A stretch of 64,000 nucleotides of DNA from Streptomyces sennicomposti. GTDB lineage: Bacteria; Actinomycetota; Actinomycetes; Streptomycetales; Streptomycetaceae. The DNA lies in assembly GCF_019890635.1 (NCBI RefSeq), contig NZ_JAIOAB010000030.1, positions 1 to 64,000 on the forward strand, written 5' to 3'. Within the stretch, counting starts at the first letter, position 1. The number at the start of each line of letters is the position of its first letter. Shown piece after piece: positions 1-8,744 of this stretch. The notes under the pieces were generated by a model, which saw only the letters and a list, made by a program, of their open reading frames with translations, did not search any database and had not been told where the DNA came from. A program made the translations under genes and the position numbers.

Positions 1-101
1 GGCCGCGATGATCTCCCCGCGTGAGCACACGGCCGTCCCCGGCCCGAGCCGTATCAGTGGGAAAGTCGCACGAGCAGGATGACGACAGGAGAATTGGACA
101 C

Positions 102-716
102 GTGCAGCTGGTAGTCGCACGGATCGGCCGTGCCCATGGCATCAAGGGCGAGGTCACCGTCGAGGTGCGTACCGACGAGCCGGAGCTGAGGCTCGCGCCC
201 GGCGCCGTACTCGCCACCGATCCCGCATCCACGGGCCCGCTCACCATCGAGACCGGCCGGGTCCACAGCGGCCGCCTCCTGCTGCGCTTCGAGGGCGTGG
301 GCGACCGCACCGCCGCCGAGGCGCTGCGCAACACCCTGCTCATCGCCGAGGTGGACCCGGAGGAACTGCCCGAGGACGAGGACGAGTACTACGACCACCA
401 GCTGATCGACCTCGACGTGGTCACCGAGGACGGCACGGAGGTCGGGCGGATCACCGAGATCTCGCACCTGCCCTCGCAGGACCTGTTCATCGTGGAGCGC
501 CCCGACGGCAGCGAGGTGATGATCCCGTTCGTCCAGGAGATCGTCACCGAGATCGACCTGGAGGAGCAGCGGGCCGTCATCACCCCGCCGCCCGGCCTGA
601 TCGACGACCGCGCCGAGATCGCCTCCGCACGCGACGCCGGGCAGGAGGCGCACGAGGCGGGACGGGAATCGCGCCAGGCGGACCAGGAAGCCCGCGGGTC
701 CGGGGACGCGTCCTGA
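102..716 (+). CDS. rimM: Ribosome maturation factor RimM
   Basis: RimM binds ribosomal protein S19 in the 30S head and helps 16S rRNA processing. The 204-residue product opens with MQLVVARIGRAHGIKGEVTV, the family's N-terminal signature, and has a PRC-barrel-like second half beginning near DEYYDHQLIDLDVV. I chose the GTG at 102 rather than the upstream ATG at 21 because family members start at the MQLVVARIGRAHG motif and an AGGAG-like site lies about 10 bases before it. The last 30 or so residues are a charged, repetitive tail without family conservation. The stop codon overlaps the trmD start (TGATG), so the two are translationally coupled, as is usual in Streptomyces. Confidence 0.95.
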   Translation: MQLVVARIGRAHGIKGEVTVEVRTDEPELRLAPGAVLATDPASTGPLTIETGRVHSGRLLLRFEGVGDRTAAEALRNTLLIAEVDPEELPEDEDEYYDHQLIDLDVVTEDGTEVGRITEISHLPSQDLFIVERPDGSEVMIPFVQEIVTEIDLEEQRAVITPPPGLIDDRAEIASARDAGQEAHEAGRESRQADQEARGSGDAS

Positions 717-1549
717 TGCGCCTCGACGTCGTCACGATCTTCCCCGAGTACCTCGAACCGCTGAACGTCTCCCTCGTCGGCAAGGCACGCGCGCGTGGCC
801 AGCTGGACGTGCGGGTGCACGACCTGCGCGCCTGGACCCACGACCGGCACAACACCGTCGACGACACGCCCTACGGCGGCGGCCCCGGCATGGTCATGAA
901 GACCGAGCCCTGGGGCGACGCCCTGGACACCGTCCTCGCCGACGGCTACGAGGGCGGCGCGCACGCGCCCGCGCTGATCGTCCCGACCCCCAGCGGCCGG
1001 CCGTTCACCCAGGAACTCGCCGTCGAACTCTCCGAGCGCCCCTGGCTGATCTTCACCCCGGCCCGCTACGAGGGCATCGACCGCCGGGTCATGGACGAGT
1101 ACGCGACCCGGATGCCCGTCTACGAGGTCTCCATCGGCGACTACGTCCTGGCCGGCGGCGAGGCGGCCGTCCTGGTCGTCACCGAGGCGGTGGCCCGCCT
1201 GCTGCCCGGCGTCCTCGGCAACGCCGAGTCCCACCGCGACGACTCCTTCGCCCCCGGCGCCATGGCGAGCCTGCTGGAGGGCCCCGTCTACACCAAGCCG
1301 CCGCGTTGGCGCGGCCGGGAGATCCCGGACGTGCTGCTCAGCGGCCACCACGGGAAGATCGCCCGCTGGCGCCGCGACGAGGCCCTGCGGCGCACCACCG
1401 CCCACCGGCCCGACCTCATCGAGCGCTGCGAGCCCGGGGCGTTCGACAAGAAGGACCGTGAGATGCTCTCCATCCTGGGCTGGGCCCCGGACCCCGAGGG
1501 CGAGCCGTACGGGCGATTTTGGCGCAGGGCCGACGACGTGGAAGAATAG
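716..1549 (+). CDS. trmD: tRNA (guanine-N1-)-methyltransferase TrmD
   Basis: TrmD transfers a methyl group from S-adenosylmethionine to N1 of G37 in tRNAs that read codons starting with C, preventing +1 frameshifts. The 277-residue protein starts MRLDVVTIFPEYLEPL and has the substrate/SAM-binding motifs YGGGPGMVMKTEP and the knot segment SIGDYVLAGGEAA, followed by the C-terminal domain with the NAESHRDDSF region. Length and motifs are full and typical. It overlaps rimM by one base and precedes rplS, the conserved rimM-trmD-rplS order. Confidence 0.97.
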   Translation: MRLDVVTIFPEYLEPLNVSLVGKARARGQLDVRVHDLRAWTHDRHNTVDDTPYGGGPGMVMKTEPWGDALDTVLADGYEGGAHAPALIVPTPSGRPFTQELAVELSERPWLIFTPARYEGIDRRVMDEYATRMPVYEVSIGDYVLAGGEAAVLVVTEAVARLLPGVLGNAESHRDDSFAPGAMASLLEGPVYTKPPRWRGREIPDVLLSGHHGKIARWRRDEALRRTTAHRPDLIERCEPGAFDKKDREMLSILGWAPDPEGEPYGRFWRRADDVEE

Positions 1550-1682
1550 GCCGCTGTTGTGCGCCGTCCGGCGTGCGCCCCTGCCACAGGGGGACACGAC
1601 GCCCGCCCCGATCAGCACAGCACCGTCCCAGAACCTCTAGTTCCGTTGATGACCTGTGGCATCAACGAGGAAAGCAGACGAA

Positions 1683-2033
1683 ATGTCTCACCTGCTCGAC
1701 ACCGTCGACGCCGCGTCGGTCCGCGACGACATCCCCGCCTTCCGCCCGGGCGACACGGTCAACGTGCACGTCCGCGTCATCGAGGGCAACCGCTCCCGTG
1801 TGCAGCAGTTCAAGGGCGTCGTGATCCGCCGCCAGGGCTCGGGCGTGCGCGAGACCTTCACGGTCCGCAAGGTCTCCTTCTCCGTCGGCGTCGAGCGCAC
1901 CTTCCCGGTGCACACCCCGATCGTGGAGAAGATCGAGCTCGTCACCCGCGGTGACGTCCGTCGCGCCAAGCTGTACTACCTCCGTGAGCTGCGCGGCAAG
2001 GCCGCGAAGATCAAGGAGAAGCGCGAGAACTGA
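1683..2033 (+). CDS. rplS: 50S ribosomal protein L19
   Basis: L19 sits at the 30S-50S interface of the large subunit. The 116-residue product MSHLLDTVDAASVRDDIPAF has the family's PGDTVNVHVRVIEGNRSRVQQF core and the basic C-terminus RRAKLYYLRELRGKAAKIKE. The ATG at 1683 is chosen over an in-frame start at 1656 because a GAGGAAAG ribosome-binding site lies about 8 bases upstream and the length matches the family. The 133-base gap after trmD may hold a separate promoter, but I see no clear one. Confidence 0.97.
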   Translation: MSHLLDTVDAASVRDDIPAFRPGDTVNVHVRVIEGNRSRVQQFKGVVIRRQGSGVRETFTVRKVSFSVGVERTFPVHTPIVEKIELVTRGDVRRAKLYYLRELRGKAAKIKEKREN

Positions 2034-2054
2034 GCGCCTTCCGGGGTTCATGGC

Positions 2055-2078
2055 CGGGGCGGATAGCATTCCGCCCCG
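2055..2078 (+). terminator. Hairpin after rplS
   Basis: A perfect 9-bp stem (CGGGGCGGA / TCCGCCCCG) with a 6-base loop TAGCAT ends directly before the sipW start codon. It has no T-run. It could terminate rplS transcripts. Alternatively TAGCAT may be the -10 box of a sipW promoter giving a very short leader, as no ribosome-binding site precedes the ATG at 2079. Confidence 0.4.
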
Positions 2079-2888
2079 ATGGACACCGAAGCACAGTCGA
2101 TGGAGCGCGACCGCTCCTGCCGCCCCTGCGACGCCGGACCCGATGAGGCTCCGGACGCACAGGGCCGACAGGGGCGGTCGCGTTCGTCGTTGCGGGCGCG
2201 GCTCACCGGACGGCTCCCGGGCGGGCGGATCACCCTGGCCGCGCTGCTCTGCCTGGCCCTGCTGCTCCTGCTCAACACGTTCGTGGCCCAGCCGTTCCAG
2301 ATCCCGAGCGGTTCCATGGAGCCGGGATTGAGGATCGGCGACCGCGTTCTCGTAAACAAGTTGGCGTACCGTTTCGGAGCCGGGCCGCGCCGCGGCGACG
2401 TCGTCGTCTTCGACGGCACCGGGTACTTCGGGGACTCCGACTACGTCAAACGCGTCGTGGGCGTGGGGGGAGACCACGTGGTCTGCTGTGACAAGGAGGG
2501 CAGGATCGAGGTGAACGGCCGGCCGGTCGACGAGTCGACGTTCCTGCACCCCGGCGACCGCCCCTCGGCGGTGCCGTTCGACGTCGTCGTGCCCGCGGGG
2601 ACCCTGTTCCTGCTCGGCGACCACCGCGACGACTCCAGCGACTCCCGCGACCACCTCGGCTCGCCGGGCGGCGGCATGGTCCCGGTCGGCAACGTCGTCG
2701 GCCGCGCCGACTGGATCGCCTGGCCCCCCGGCCGCTGGACGCGCATCACCCGCCCCGACGCGTACGCGCGCGTGCCCGAGGCCGGTGCCTACGCGCGCGT
2801 GCCGGTGACCGGTGTCCACGCGCGCGTGGACGCGGTCGGCGCCCGGGACGGCGGGGTTCCCGCTGCGGACGGCGGCGTCCATGGGTAG
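2079..2888 (+). CDS. sipW: Type I signal peptidase (SipW-like)
   Basis: Signal peptidase I cuts signal peptides from Sec- and Tat-exported proteins on the outer face of the membrane. After a roughly 45-residue Cys- and Arg-rich N-terminus there is one membrane segment (LAALLCLALLLLLNTFVA). The serine of SGSMEP (about Ser79) and the lysine of YVKRVVGVGGD (about Lys124) form the Ser/Lys dyad, and LLGDHRDDSSDSRDH is the conserved C-terminal box. The C-terminus is a hydrophilic tail with YARV repeats. It is first of four adjacent signal peptidase genes, an arrangement known in Streptomyces lividans as sipWXYZ; assignment to SipW rests on order and length. Confidence 0.92.
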   Translation: MDTEAQSMERDRSCRPCDAGPDEAPDAQGRQGRSRSSLRARLTGRLPGGRITLAALLCLALLLLLNTFVAQPFQIPSGSMEPGLRIGDRVLVNKLAYRFGAGPRRGDVVVFDGTGYFGDSDYVKRVVGVGGDHVVCCDKEGRIEVNGRPVDESTFLHPGDRPSAVPFDVVVPAGTLFLLGDHRDDSSDSRDHLGSPGGGMVPVGNVVGRADWIAWPPGRWTRITRPDAYARVPEAGAYARVPVTGVHARVDAVGARDGGVPAADGGVHG

Positions 2889-3975
2889 CCGCGGCCGGCC
2901 ACGCGGCGTCCCCGCGTCGGACGCCGCCGCGGGCCTGCTGCCCACGGGGGCCCGGCGCGCCTCCGGCCCGGCCGGCGGGCGCACCCGCGCCGAGCGGCGC
3001 AAGCTGCAGCGCAAGGTCAAGCGCAAGCGCAGGCGCTCCGCCGTGCGGGAGATCCCGCTGCTGGTCGGCGTCGCCGTGCTCATCGCGCTGGTGCTGAAGA
3101 CGTTCCTCGTGCAGGCGTTCGTGATCCCGTCCGGCTCCATGGAGCAGACGATCCGGATCGGCGACCGGGTCCTGGTCGACAAGTTCACCCCGTGGTTCGG
3201 CTCGAAGCCGCAGCGCGGGGACGTGGTGGTCTTCCACGACCCGGGCGGCTGGCTCAAGGACGAGCAGCCGGCCAAGAAGAACGACCCCGTCGTCGTCAAG
3301 CAGGTCAAGGAAGGGCTCACCTTCATCGGCCTGCTGCCCTCCGACAACGAGAAGGACCTCATCAAGCGGGTCGTCGGCGTCGGCGGCGACCACGTCAAGT
3401 GCTGCGACGCGCAGGGCCGGATCACCGTCAACGGCGTTCCCCTGAACGAGCGGGACTACATCTTCCCGGGTGACGCCCCCTCCGACGAGCCGTTCGACGT
3501 CACCGTCCCGCAGGGGCGGCTGTGGGTGATGGGCGACCACCGCGGCAACTCCGCGGACTCCCGCTTCCACCAGGACTCGGCCTACAAGGGGACCGTCTCG
3601 CTGGACTCGGTGGTCGGGCGGGCCATGGTGATCGGCTGGCCGCTCGGCCACTGGAGCACGCTGAAGGAGCCCACGACCTTCGCCTCCGTGTCCGACGCGG
3701 CGGCCGGGTCGACCGCCGCCGCCCCGCTGTCGCATAGGGTTGCCCCCTACGATCCCAAGAGATCGGTCCAACTCCCGAGCCCTGCGGAACTCCCGCTCGT
3801 TATGGGAGTGGTGGGCCTGCACCGCGCATGGGGCAGGCGGCGGCACGGAGTGAGGAGTTGGCGTGGGGGATGTGGCGGTTGGCGCACGGTCCGGAGGCGA
3901 CGGCGAGGAGCACCGCCGGCGCCCGGTGGGAGCGGCGGCCCCCGCCGCGGACGGCGCCGTGCCCTCCGGGAGTGA
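2881..3975 (+). CDS. sipX: Type I signal peptidase (SipX-like)
   Basis: This is the second signal peptidase. The ATG at 2881 overlaps the sipW stop by 8 bases. A strongly basic cytoplasmic N-terminus (RRKLQRKVKRKRRRS) precedes a membrane segment (LLVGVAVLIALVLKTFLV). The catalytic serine is in SGSMEQ (about Ser86) and the lysine in LIKRVVGVGGD (about Lys162), with VMGDHRGNSADSR as box E. Beyond about residue 285 the sequence loses family likeness and becomes an Arg/Gly-rich tail that overlaps the first 113 bases of sipY. That tail may be a genuine extension or the result of a late frameshift, since a TGA in another frame directly precedes the sipY ribosome-binding site. Confidence 0.9.
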   Translation: MGSRGRPRGVPASDAAAGLLPTGARRASGPAGGRTRAERRKLQRKVKRKRRRSAVREIPLLVGVAVLIALVLKTFLVQAFVIPSGSMEQTIRIGDRVLVDKFTPWFGSKPQRGDVVVFHDPGGWLKDEQPAKKNDPVVVKQVKEGLTFIGLLPSDNEKDLIKRVVGVGGDHVKCCDAQGRITVNGVPLNERDYIFPGDAPSDEPFDVTVPQGRLWVMGDHRGNSADSRFHQDSAYKGTVSLDSVVGRAMVIGWPLGHWSTLKEPTTFASVSDAAAGSTAAAPLSHRVAPYDPKRSVQLPSPAELPLVMGVVGLHRAWGRRRHGVRSWRGGCGGWRTVRRRRRGAPPAPGGSGGPRRGRRRALRE

Positions 3976-4873
3976 CAGCGAAGCAGCCGAGGACGGCACG
4001 GTGACGGAGCACAGCCAGAGCGAAGAGCAGGGGACCGGCGGCGGCTCCCCGGAACCGAAGAAGCCGCGCTCCTTCTGGAAGGAGCTGCCGATCCTGATCG
4101 GTATCGCGCTGGTGCTGGCGCTGCTGATCAAGACCTTCCTCGTGCAGGCGTTCTCCATCCCGTCGGACTCGATGCAGAACACCCTCCAGCGGGGCGACCG
4201 GGTCCTGGTCGACAAGCTGACCCCGTGGTTCGGCTCGGAGCCAGAGCGCGGCGAGGTCGTCGTCTTCCACGACCCGGACGACTGGCTGGCCGGCGAGCCC
4301 ACGGCCAAGCCCAACCCCCTGCAGAAGGTCCTCAGCTGGATCGGCCTGATGCCGTCCGCCGAGGAGAAGGACCTGATCAAGCGCGTCATCGGCGTCGGCG
4401 GCGACACCATCGAGTGCAAGAACTCCGGCCCCCTGCTGGTCAACGGCAAGGCGCTGAACGAGCCGTACGTCTACCCGGGCAACACCCCGTGCAGCGTGGA
4501 CGACCAGGGCGGCCAGTTCAAGGTGACGGTGCCCAAGGGCTACATCTGGGTCATGGGCGACCACCGGCAGAACTCCCGCGACTCGCGCTACAACCAGACC
4601 GACGAGCACCACGGCATGGTGCCGGTCAAGGACGTCGTCGGCCGTGCCATCGTGCGCGCCTGGCCGATCAACCGCTGGGGCACGCTGCCGGTTCCCGACA
4701 CCTTCGACCAGCCGGGCCTCGGCGAGCAGTCCTCGGCGGCGGGCGCCCTGACGGTCGCCCCGACCGGTGTGGCCCTCACCGCGGTCGTGCCGGTGGCGGT
4801 GTGGCGCCGCAGGCGCTCGATGAAGGCCCTGAACGGCACGGGCGCCACCACGACGCCCACCGGCGGCCGCTGA
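3863..4873 (+). CDS. sipY: Type I signal peptidase (SipY-like)
   Basis: This is the third signal peptidase, 336 residues, which is the length I recall for S. lividans SipY. The GTG at 3863 follows a GAGGAGT site. A long acidic N-terminus leads to the membrane segment LPILIGIALVLALLIKTFLV. The catalytic serine is in PSDSMQ (about Ser103) and the lysine in LIKRVIGVGGD (about Lys173), with VMGDHRQNSRDSR downstream. A second hydrophobic segment near the C-terminus (LTVAPTGVALTAVVPVAV followed by RRRR) gives a C-terminal membrane anchor, which SipW and SipX here lack. It ends the sipWXY operon and is followed by a strong hairpin. Confidence 0.93.
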   Translation: MGDVAVGARSGGDGEEHRRRPVGAAAPAADGAVPSGSDSEAAEDGTVTEHSQSEEQGTGGGSPEPKKPRSFWKELPILIGIALVLALLIKTFLVQAFSIPSDSMQNTLQRGDRVLVDKLTPWFGSEPERGEVVVFHDPDDWLAGEPTAKPNPLQKVLSWIGLMPSAEEKDLIKRVIGVGGDTIECKNSGPLLVNGKALNEPYVYPGNTPCSVDDQGGQFKVTVPKGYIWVMGDHRQNSRDSRYNQTDEHHGMVPVKDVVGRAIVRAWPINRWGTLPVPDTFDQPGLGEQSSAAGALTVAPTGVALTAVVPVAVWRRRRSMKALNGTGATTTPTGGR

Positions 4874-4882
4874 GCCGTCCGA

Positions 4883-4922
4883 CGCGCCCCCGAGGGCCCC
4901 GTCCGGGGCCGTCGGGGGCGCG
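4883..4922 (+). terminator. Terminator hairpin after the sipWXY operon
   Basis: An 18-bp stem with one mismatch (4883-4900 pairing with 4905-4922) closes on the four-base loop GTCC, ten bases after the sipY stop. It separates sipWXY from sipZ, which is reported in S. lividans to begin its own transcription unit. Confidence 0.75.
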
Positions 4923-4982
4923 CGCGGTTGCGCGAAGAAGGGGGCTGCCCCGTTCCGGTACCGCCGGGTAGGGTGCGGGTCC

Positions 4983-5759
4983 ATGGGTGGCGAGAGCACG
5001 ACGCGTACGGCCCCGCTGAGCGGCGGCACGGGCAGGGCCCCGGCGGGCGGCAGGACGGGACAGCGGCTGTCCGGGCTGGCCGTGGCGCTGGGACTGGTGC
5101 TGTTCCTCGGTGGCTTCGCGTGGGCGGCCGTCGTCTACCGCCCGTACACCGTGCCCACCAGTTCGATGTCGCCGACGATCGGCATGGGCGACCGGGTGCT
5201 GGCCCAGCGCGTGGACGGCGACGAGGTGCGCCGCGGTGACGTCGTCGTCTTCCGCGACAAGACCTGGGTGGCCGACGCCCCCGTGGTCAAGCGCGTGGTG
5301 GCCGTCGGCGGCGACACCGTCGCCTGCTGCACCGACGGCAAGCTGACCGTCAACGGCAAGGAGATCGACGAGCCCTACCTCAAGGGCGGCGTCGCCGAGA
5401 TCCAGGGCTTCCCCACCGTGAAGGTGCCCGAGGGCCGGCTGTTCCTGCTCGGCGACGAACGCCAGGGCTCCCTGGACTCCACCGCCCACCTCACCGACGC
5501 CGCCAAGGGCACCGTCTCCCGCGGCGACGTGAGCGCGCGCGTGGACGCCGTGATCTGGCCCGCCAAGGGCATGCTGGAGCGCCCCACCGGGTTCCAGGCG
5601 CTCGGCGCCCTCTCGCAGCCGGGCCCGCTGCGCACCGTCGTCGCCCTGATCGTGGCCGGCGCCGTGCTCGTCCTGGCCGGCGGCGCCTACGGCCCCGTCG
5701 CCAAGCTGCTGGGCCGCTCCCGCACCCGTGCCCGGACGGAGCCGGCCGGTGCCCGCTGA
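4983..5759 (+). CDS. sipZ: Type I signal peptidase (SipZ-like)
   Basis: This is the fourth signal peptidase, 258 residues. It has an N-terminal membrane segment (LAVALGLVLFLGGFAWAAVV), the catalytic serine in TSSMSP (about Ser61) and the lysine in VVKRVVAVGGD (about Lys103). Box E is LLGDERQGSLDS, where the usual His after Asp is Glu. A C-terminal membrane segment (TVVALIVAGAVLVLAGGAYG) precedes a basic tail. No clear ribosome-binding site precedes the ATG, while a TAGGGT -10-like box ends nine bases before it, so the transcript may be nearly leaderless. It heads the run of NUDIX and later genes. Confidence 0.92.
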   Translation: MGGESTTRTAPLSGGTGRAPAGGRTGQRLSGLAVALGLVLFLGGFAWAAVVYRPYTVPTSSMSPTIGMGDRVLAQRVDGDEVRRGDVVVFRDKTWVADAPVVKRVVAVGGDTVACCTDGKLTVNGKEIDEPYLKGGVAEIQGFPTVKVPEGRLFLLGDERQGSLDSTAHLTDAAKGTVSRGDVSARVDAVIWPAKGMLERPTGFQALGALSQPGPLRTVVALIVAGAVLVLAGGAYGPVAKLLGRSRTRARTEPAGAR

Positions 5760-6273
5760 GCCCCGGGACGCGGGCGCGGACACCTACGCGGGCGGGCTGC
5801 GCAAGGTGGCCCGGGTGGTGCTGCTCGACCCGGCCGACCGCGTCCTGCTGCTGCACGGCCACGAGCCGGACGATCCCGCCGACGACTGGTGGTTCACGCC
5901 CGGCGGCGGCCTGGAGGGCGACGAGAGCCGTGCGGAGGCCGCGCTGCGGGAACTCGCCGAGGAGACCGGCATCACGGACGTGGCGCTGGGCCCGGTCCTG
6001 TGGCGGCGCCGGTGCTCCTTCCCGTTCGCCGGCCGCCGGTGGGACCAGGACGAGTGGTACTACCTGGCCCGCACCACCCGGACGGCGACCGCCGCGACGG
6101 CCCTGACCGAGCTGGAGCGGCGCAGCGTGGCGGGCGCACGCTGGTGGACCTGTCGGGAACTGGCCCGGACGCATGAGACCGTGTATCCGACCAGACTCGC
6201 CGGGCTGCTGCGGACACTGCTCGACGAAGGTCCTCCGGCCGAACCCGTGACCCTGGACACCGAAATCGTCTAG
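5749..6273 (+). CDS. NUDIX hydrolase
   Basis: NUDIX enzymes hydrolyse nucleoside diphosphates linked to another moiety, using Mg2+ held by the Nudix box. The complete box is visible as GGGLEGDESRAEAA followed by LRELAEETGIT, about residues 43-66. The protein is about 174 residues and otherwise a plain single domain. The GTG at 5749 overlaps the sipZ stop by 11 bases and has a GGAG-like site upstream; a GTG at 5728 is also in frame. The substrate cannot be told from sequence. It most likely shares a transcript with sipZ. Confidence 0.88.
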   Translation: MPAEPRDAGADTYAGGLRKVARVVLLDPADRVLLLHGHEPDDPADDWWFTPGGGLEGDESRAEAALRELAEETGITDVALGPVLWRRRCSFPFAGRRWDQDEWYYLARTTRTATAATALTELERRSVAGARWWTCRELARTHETVYPTRLAGLLRTLLDEGPPAEPVTLDTEIV

Positions 6274-6329
6274 GGGCGCACGGGACTGGCGCACAATGGG
6301 GGGACCGTACGGCTGAAGGGGAACATGCC

Positions 6330-6638
6330 ATGAGCGCCGAGGACCTCGAGAAGTACGAGACCGAGATGGAGCTGAAGCTCTACCGGGAGTACCGCGATGT
6401 CGTCGGTCTGTTCAAATACGTGATCGAGACCGAGCGGCGTTTCTACCTCACCAACGACTACGAGATGCAGGTCCACTCGGTCCAGGGCGAGGTGTTCTTC
6501 GAGGTGTCGATGGCCGACGCCTGGGTGTGGGACATGTACCGGCCGGCCCGGTTCGTCAAGCAGGTGCGTGTCCTCACGTTCAAGGACGTGAACATCGAGG
6601 AGCTGAGCAAGAGCGAGCTGGAGCTGCCGGGCGGGTGA
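6330..6638 (+). CDS. DUF2469 family protein
   Basis: This 102-residue acidic protein (MSAEDLEKYETEMELKLYRE) belongs to the DUF2469 family, a small protein conserved across actinobacteria and usually found between the signal peptidase and UPF0102 genes, as here. It has no signal peptide, membrane segment or known catalytic motif. A GAAGGGGAAC ribosome-binding site lies upstream. The function is not known. Confidence 0.9.
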   Translation: MSAEDLEKYETEMELKLYREYRDVVGLFKYVIETERRFYLTNDYEMQVHSVQGEVFFEVSMADAWVWDMYRPARFVKQVRVLTFKDVNIEELSKSELELPGG

Positions 6639-6744
6639 GGTCCCCCGTGTGGGTGACGGAGTTGTCCACAACCGCCGAGTAACCCACCAAGATCCACTCG
6701 GTGGGCGCGGATGCGTGACGGTGGGCGCCGGAGGTGGTGCCGAC

Positions 6745-7116
6745 ATGAACACCCATCAGGCACGCAGCGCACTCGGCAGGTACGGCGAGGGACTGGCCGC
6801 GCGCCGGCTGGCCGCGGCCGGGCTGACGGTCCTGGCGCGCAACTGGCGCGACGGCAGGACCGGGGAGATCGACATCGTGGCCCGGGACGGCGACGTCCTG
6901 GTCGTCTGCGAGGTGAAGACCCGCAGGGCGGGCGGCTTCCAGCACCCGATGGCCGCGATCACGCCCGAGAAGGCCGCGCGGCTGCGCGGCCTCGCACAAC
7001 GCTGGATCCAGACCCACGGCGGGGCCCCGCCCGGCGGCGTTCGCATCGACCTCGTCGGCGTCCTGCTGCCCCGGCGCGGGGCGCCGGTGGTCGAGCATGT
7101 GCGGGGGGCGGCCTGA
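6745..7116 (+). CDS. UPF0102 (YraN) family endonuclease-like protein
   Basis: YraN proteins have a restriction-endonuclease-like fold and no firmly settled role. The conserved active-site pattern is present: GEIDIVARDGDVLVVCEVKTR supplies the E, D, E and K residues near positions 45-63. The ATG at 6745 is preceded by GGAGG, and the 123-residue length is typical; the longer in-frame reading from 6649 has no family similarity. The stop overlaps the next start (TGATG), coupling it to the ComM-like gene, a common pairing in bacteria that links it to DNA processing. Confidence 0.9.
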   Translation: MNTHQARSALGRYGEGLAARRLAAAGLTVLARNWRDGRTGEIDIVARDGDVLVVCEVKTRRAGGFQHPMAAITPEKAARLRGLAQRWIQTHGGAPPGGVRIDLVGVLLPRRGAPVVEHVRGAA

Positions 7117-8744
7117 TGGGATTCGCACGCACGTGCTCCGTGGCCCTCGTCGGGGTGGAAGGCGTGGTCGTCGAGGTCCAGGCCGACCTGGAACCGGGCG
7201 TCGCCGCCTTCACCCTGGTGGGCCTGCCCGACAAGAGCCTGACCGAGAGCCGGGACCGGGTCCGGGCCGCCGTGGTCAACTCCGGCGGCGAATGGCCGCA
7301 GAAGAAACTCACGGTCGGACTCAGCCCCGCCTCGGTGCCCAAGGCCGGCAGCGGCTTCGACCTCGCCGTCGCCTGCTCCGTGCTCGGCGCGGCCGAACGG
7401 ATCGACCCCCGGGTCCTCGCCGACATCGTCATGATCGGGGAACTCGGCCTGGACGGCCGGGTGCGCCCCGTGCGGGGCATCCTGCCCGCCGTGCTCGCCG
7501 CCGCCGACGCCGGCTACGAACAGGTGGTCGTCCCCGAGTGCGCCGCCGCCGAGGCCTCGCTCGTCCCCGGCGTCTCCGTGCTCGGCGTACGCAGCCTGCG
7601 CCAGCTGATCGCCGTGCTCACCGACGAACCCGTGCCCGAGGAGGAACCGGACGAGCAGGGCCGCCCGGACCCCCTGCTGGCCGGACTGCGCCTGCCCGGC
7701 GCCGGCTCGGCCACCGGCATGCACAGCGTGGGCGCCGCCCAGCACGACCAGGGACACGACCTCGCGGACGTGATCGGCCAGGCATCCGCGCGCACCGCAC
7801 TGGAGGTCGCCGCGGCCGGCGGCCACCACCTGTTCCTGGAGGGGCCGCCCGGCGCCGGCAAGACCATGCTCGCCGAGCGGCTGCCCGCCGTCCTGCCCCC
7901 GCTCGCCCGGCAGGAGTCGCTGGAGGTCACCGCGATCCACTCGGTGGCCGGACTGCTGCCGCCGGGCAAGCCGCTGATCGACCTCGCCCCCTACTGCGCC
8001 CCGCACCACTCGGCGACGATGCAGGCGCTCGTCGGCGGCGGCCAGGGCATCGCCCGCCCCGGAGCCGTCGCCCTCGCCCATCGCGGCGTGCTCTTTTTGG
8101 ACGAGACCCCCGAGTTCAGCAGCCACGCCCTGGACGCCCTGCGCCAGCCCCTGGAGGCCGGCCACGTGGTGATCGCCCGCAGCGCCGGGGTGGTGCGGTT
8201 CCCGGCGAAGTTCCTGATGGTCCTCGCGGCCAACCCGTGCCCCTGCGGCCGGTTCTCGCCGCGCCGCGACAACCTGTGCGAGTGCCCGTCCTCGGCGATC
8301 CGCCGCTACCAGGCCCGCATCTCCGGCCCGCTCCTGGACCGGGTGGACCTGCGGGTGGAGGCCGAACCGGTCACCCGGGCCGAGCTGGCGCTGCGCGGCG
8401 CCCGCGGCGAGTCCACGGCGGCCGTGGCCGGGCGGGTGCGGGCCGCCCGGGAGCGCGCGGCGGCCCGGCTCGCGGACACCCCCTGGCGGACCAACGCCGA
8501 GGTGCCCGGCCACGAGCTGCGCACCCGCTGGCACGCCGCGCCCGGCGCGATGGACGAGGCCGAGCGCGGCCTGGAGCGCGGGGTGCTGACCGCCCGCGGA
8601 CTCGACCGCGTGCTGCGGGTCGCCTGGACGATCGCCGACCTGCGCGGCCACGCCCGCCCCGACGCGGGCGACGTGACGCTGGCGCTGCAACTGCGCACGG
8701 GAGTGCCGCGGGGCGTGCCGATGGCCATCGGGGCACCGGCATGA
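7116..8744 (+). CDS. comM: ComM/YifB-family Mg-chelatase-like ATPase
   Basis: ComM is a hexameric AAA+ helicase that promotes branch migration during integration of incoming DNA in naturally transformable bacteria. This 542-residue homologue has the N-terminal ChlI-like domain (MGFARTCSVALVGVEG...), a Walker A GPPGAGKTML near residue 243, the Walker B-like region HRGVLFLDETPEF, and a Cys-rich insertion (NPCPCGRF... NLCEC) near 370-387. The C-terminal Mg-chelatase helical domain ends at 8744. Its stop overlaps the dprA start (ATGA). In Streptomyces the role is inferred only, as natural transformation is not established there. Confidence 0.93.
   Translation: MGFARTCSVALVGVEGVVVEVQADLEPGVAAFTLVGLPDKSLTESRDRVRAAVVNSGGEWPQKKLTVGLSPASVPKAGSGFDLAVACSVLGAAERIDPRVLADIVMIGELGLDGRVRPVRGILPAVLAAADAGYEQVVVPECAAAEASLVPGVSVLGVRSLRQLIAVLTDEPVPEEEPDEQGRPDPLLAGLRLPGAGSATGMHSVGAAQHDQGHDLADVIGQASARTALEVAAAGGHHLFLEGPPGAGKTMLAERLPAVLPPLARQESLEVTAIHSVAGLLPPGKPLIDLAPYCAPHHSATMQALVGGGQGIARPGAVALAHRGVLFLDETPEFSSHALDALRQPLEAGHVVIARSAGVVRFPAKFLMVLAANPCPCGRFSPRRDNLCECPSSAIRRYQARISGPLLDRVDLRVEAEPVTRAELALRGARGESTAAVAGRVRAARERAAARLADTPWRTNAEVPGHELRTRWHAAPGAMDEAERGLERGVLTARGLDRVLRVAWTIADLRGHARPDAGDVTLALQLRTGVPRGVPMAIGAPA

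Noticed and set aside
1..24. Open frame ending GRDDLPA-stop at the window edge
   Set aside because: Upstream of rimM a KH-domain RNA-binding gene is expected, but these seven residues do not resemble the end I know for that family, and too little sequence is present to call a gene.
1662..3431. 589-residue minus-strand frame
   Set aside because: It lies opposite rplS and two signal peptidase genes and has no domain; long antisense frames are normal in 70% GC coding DNA.
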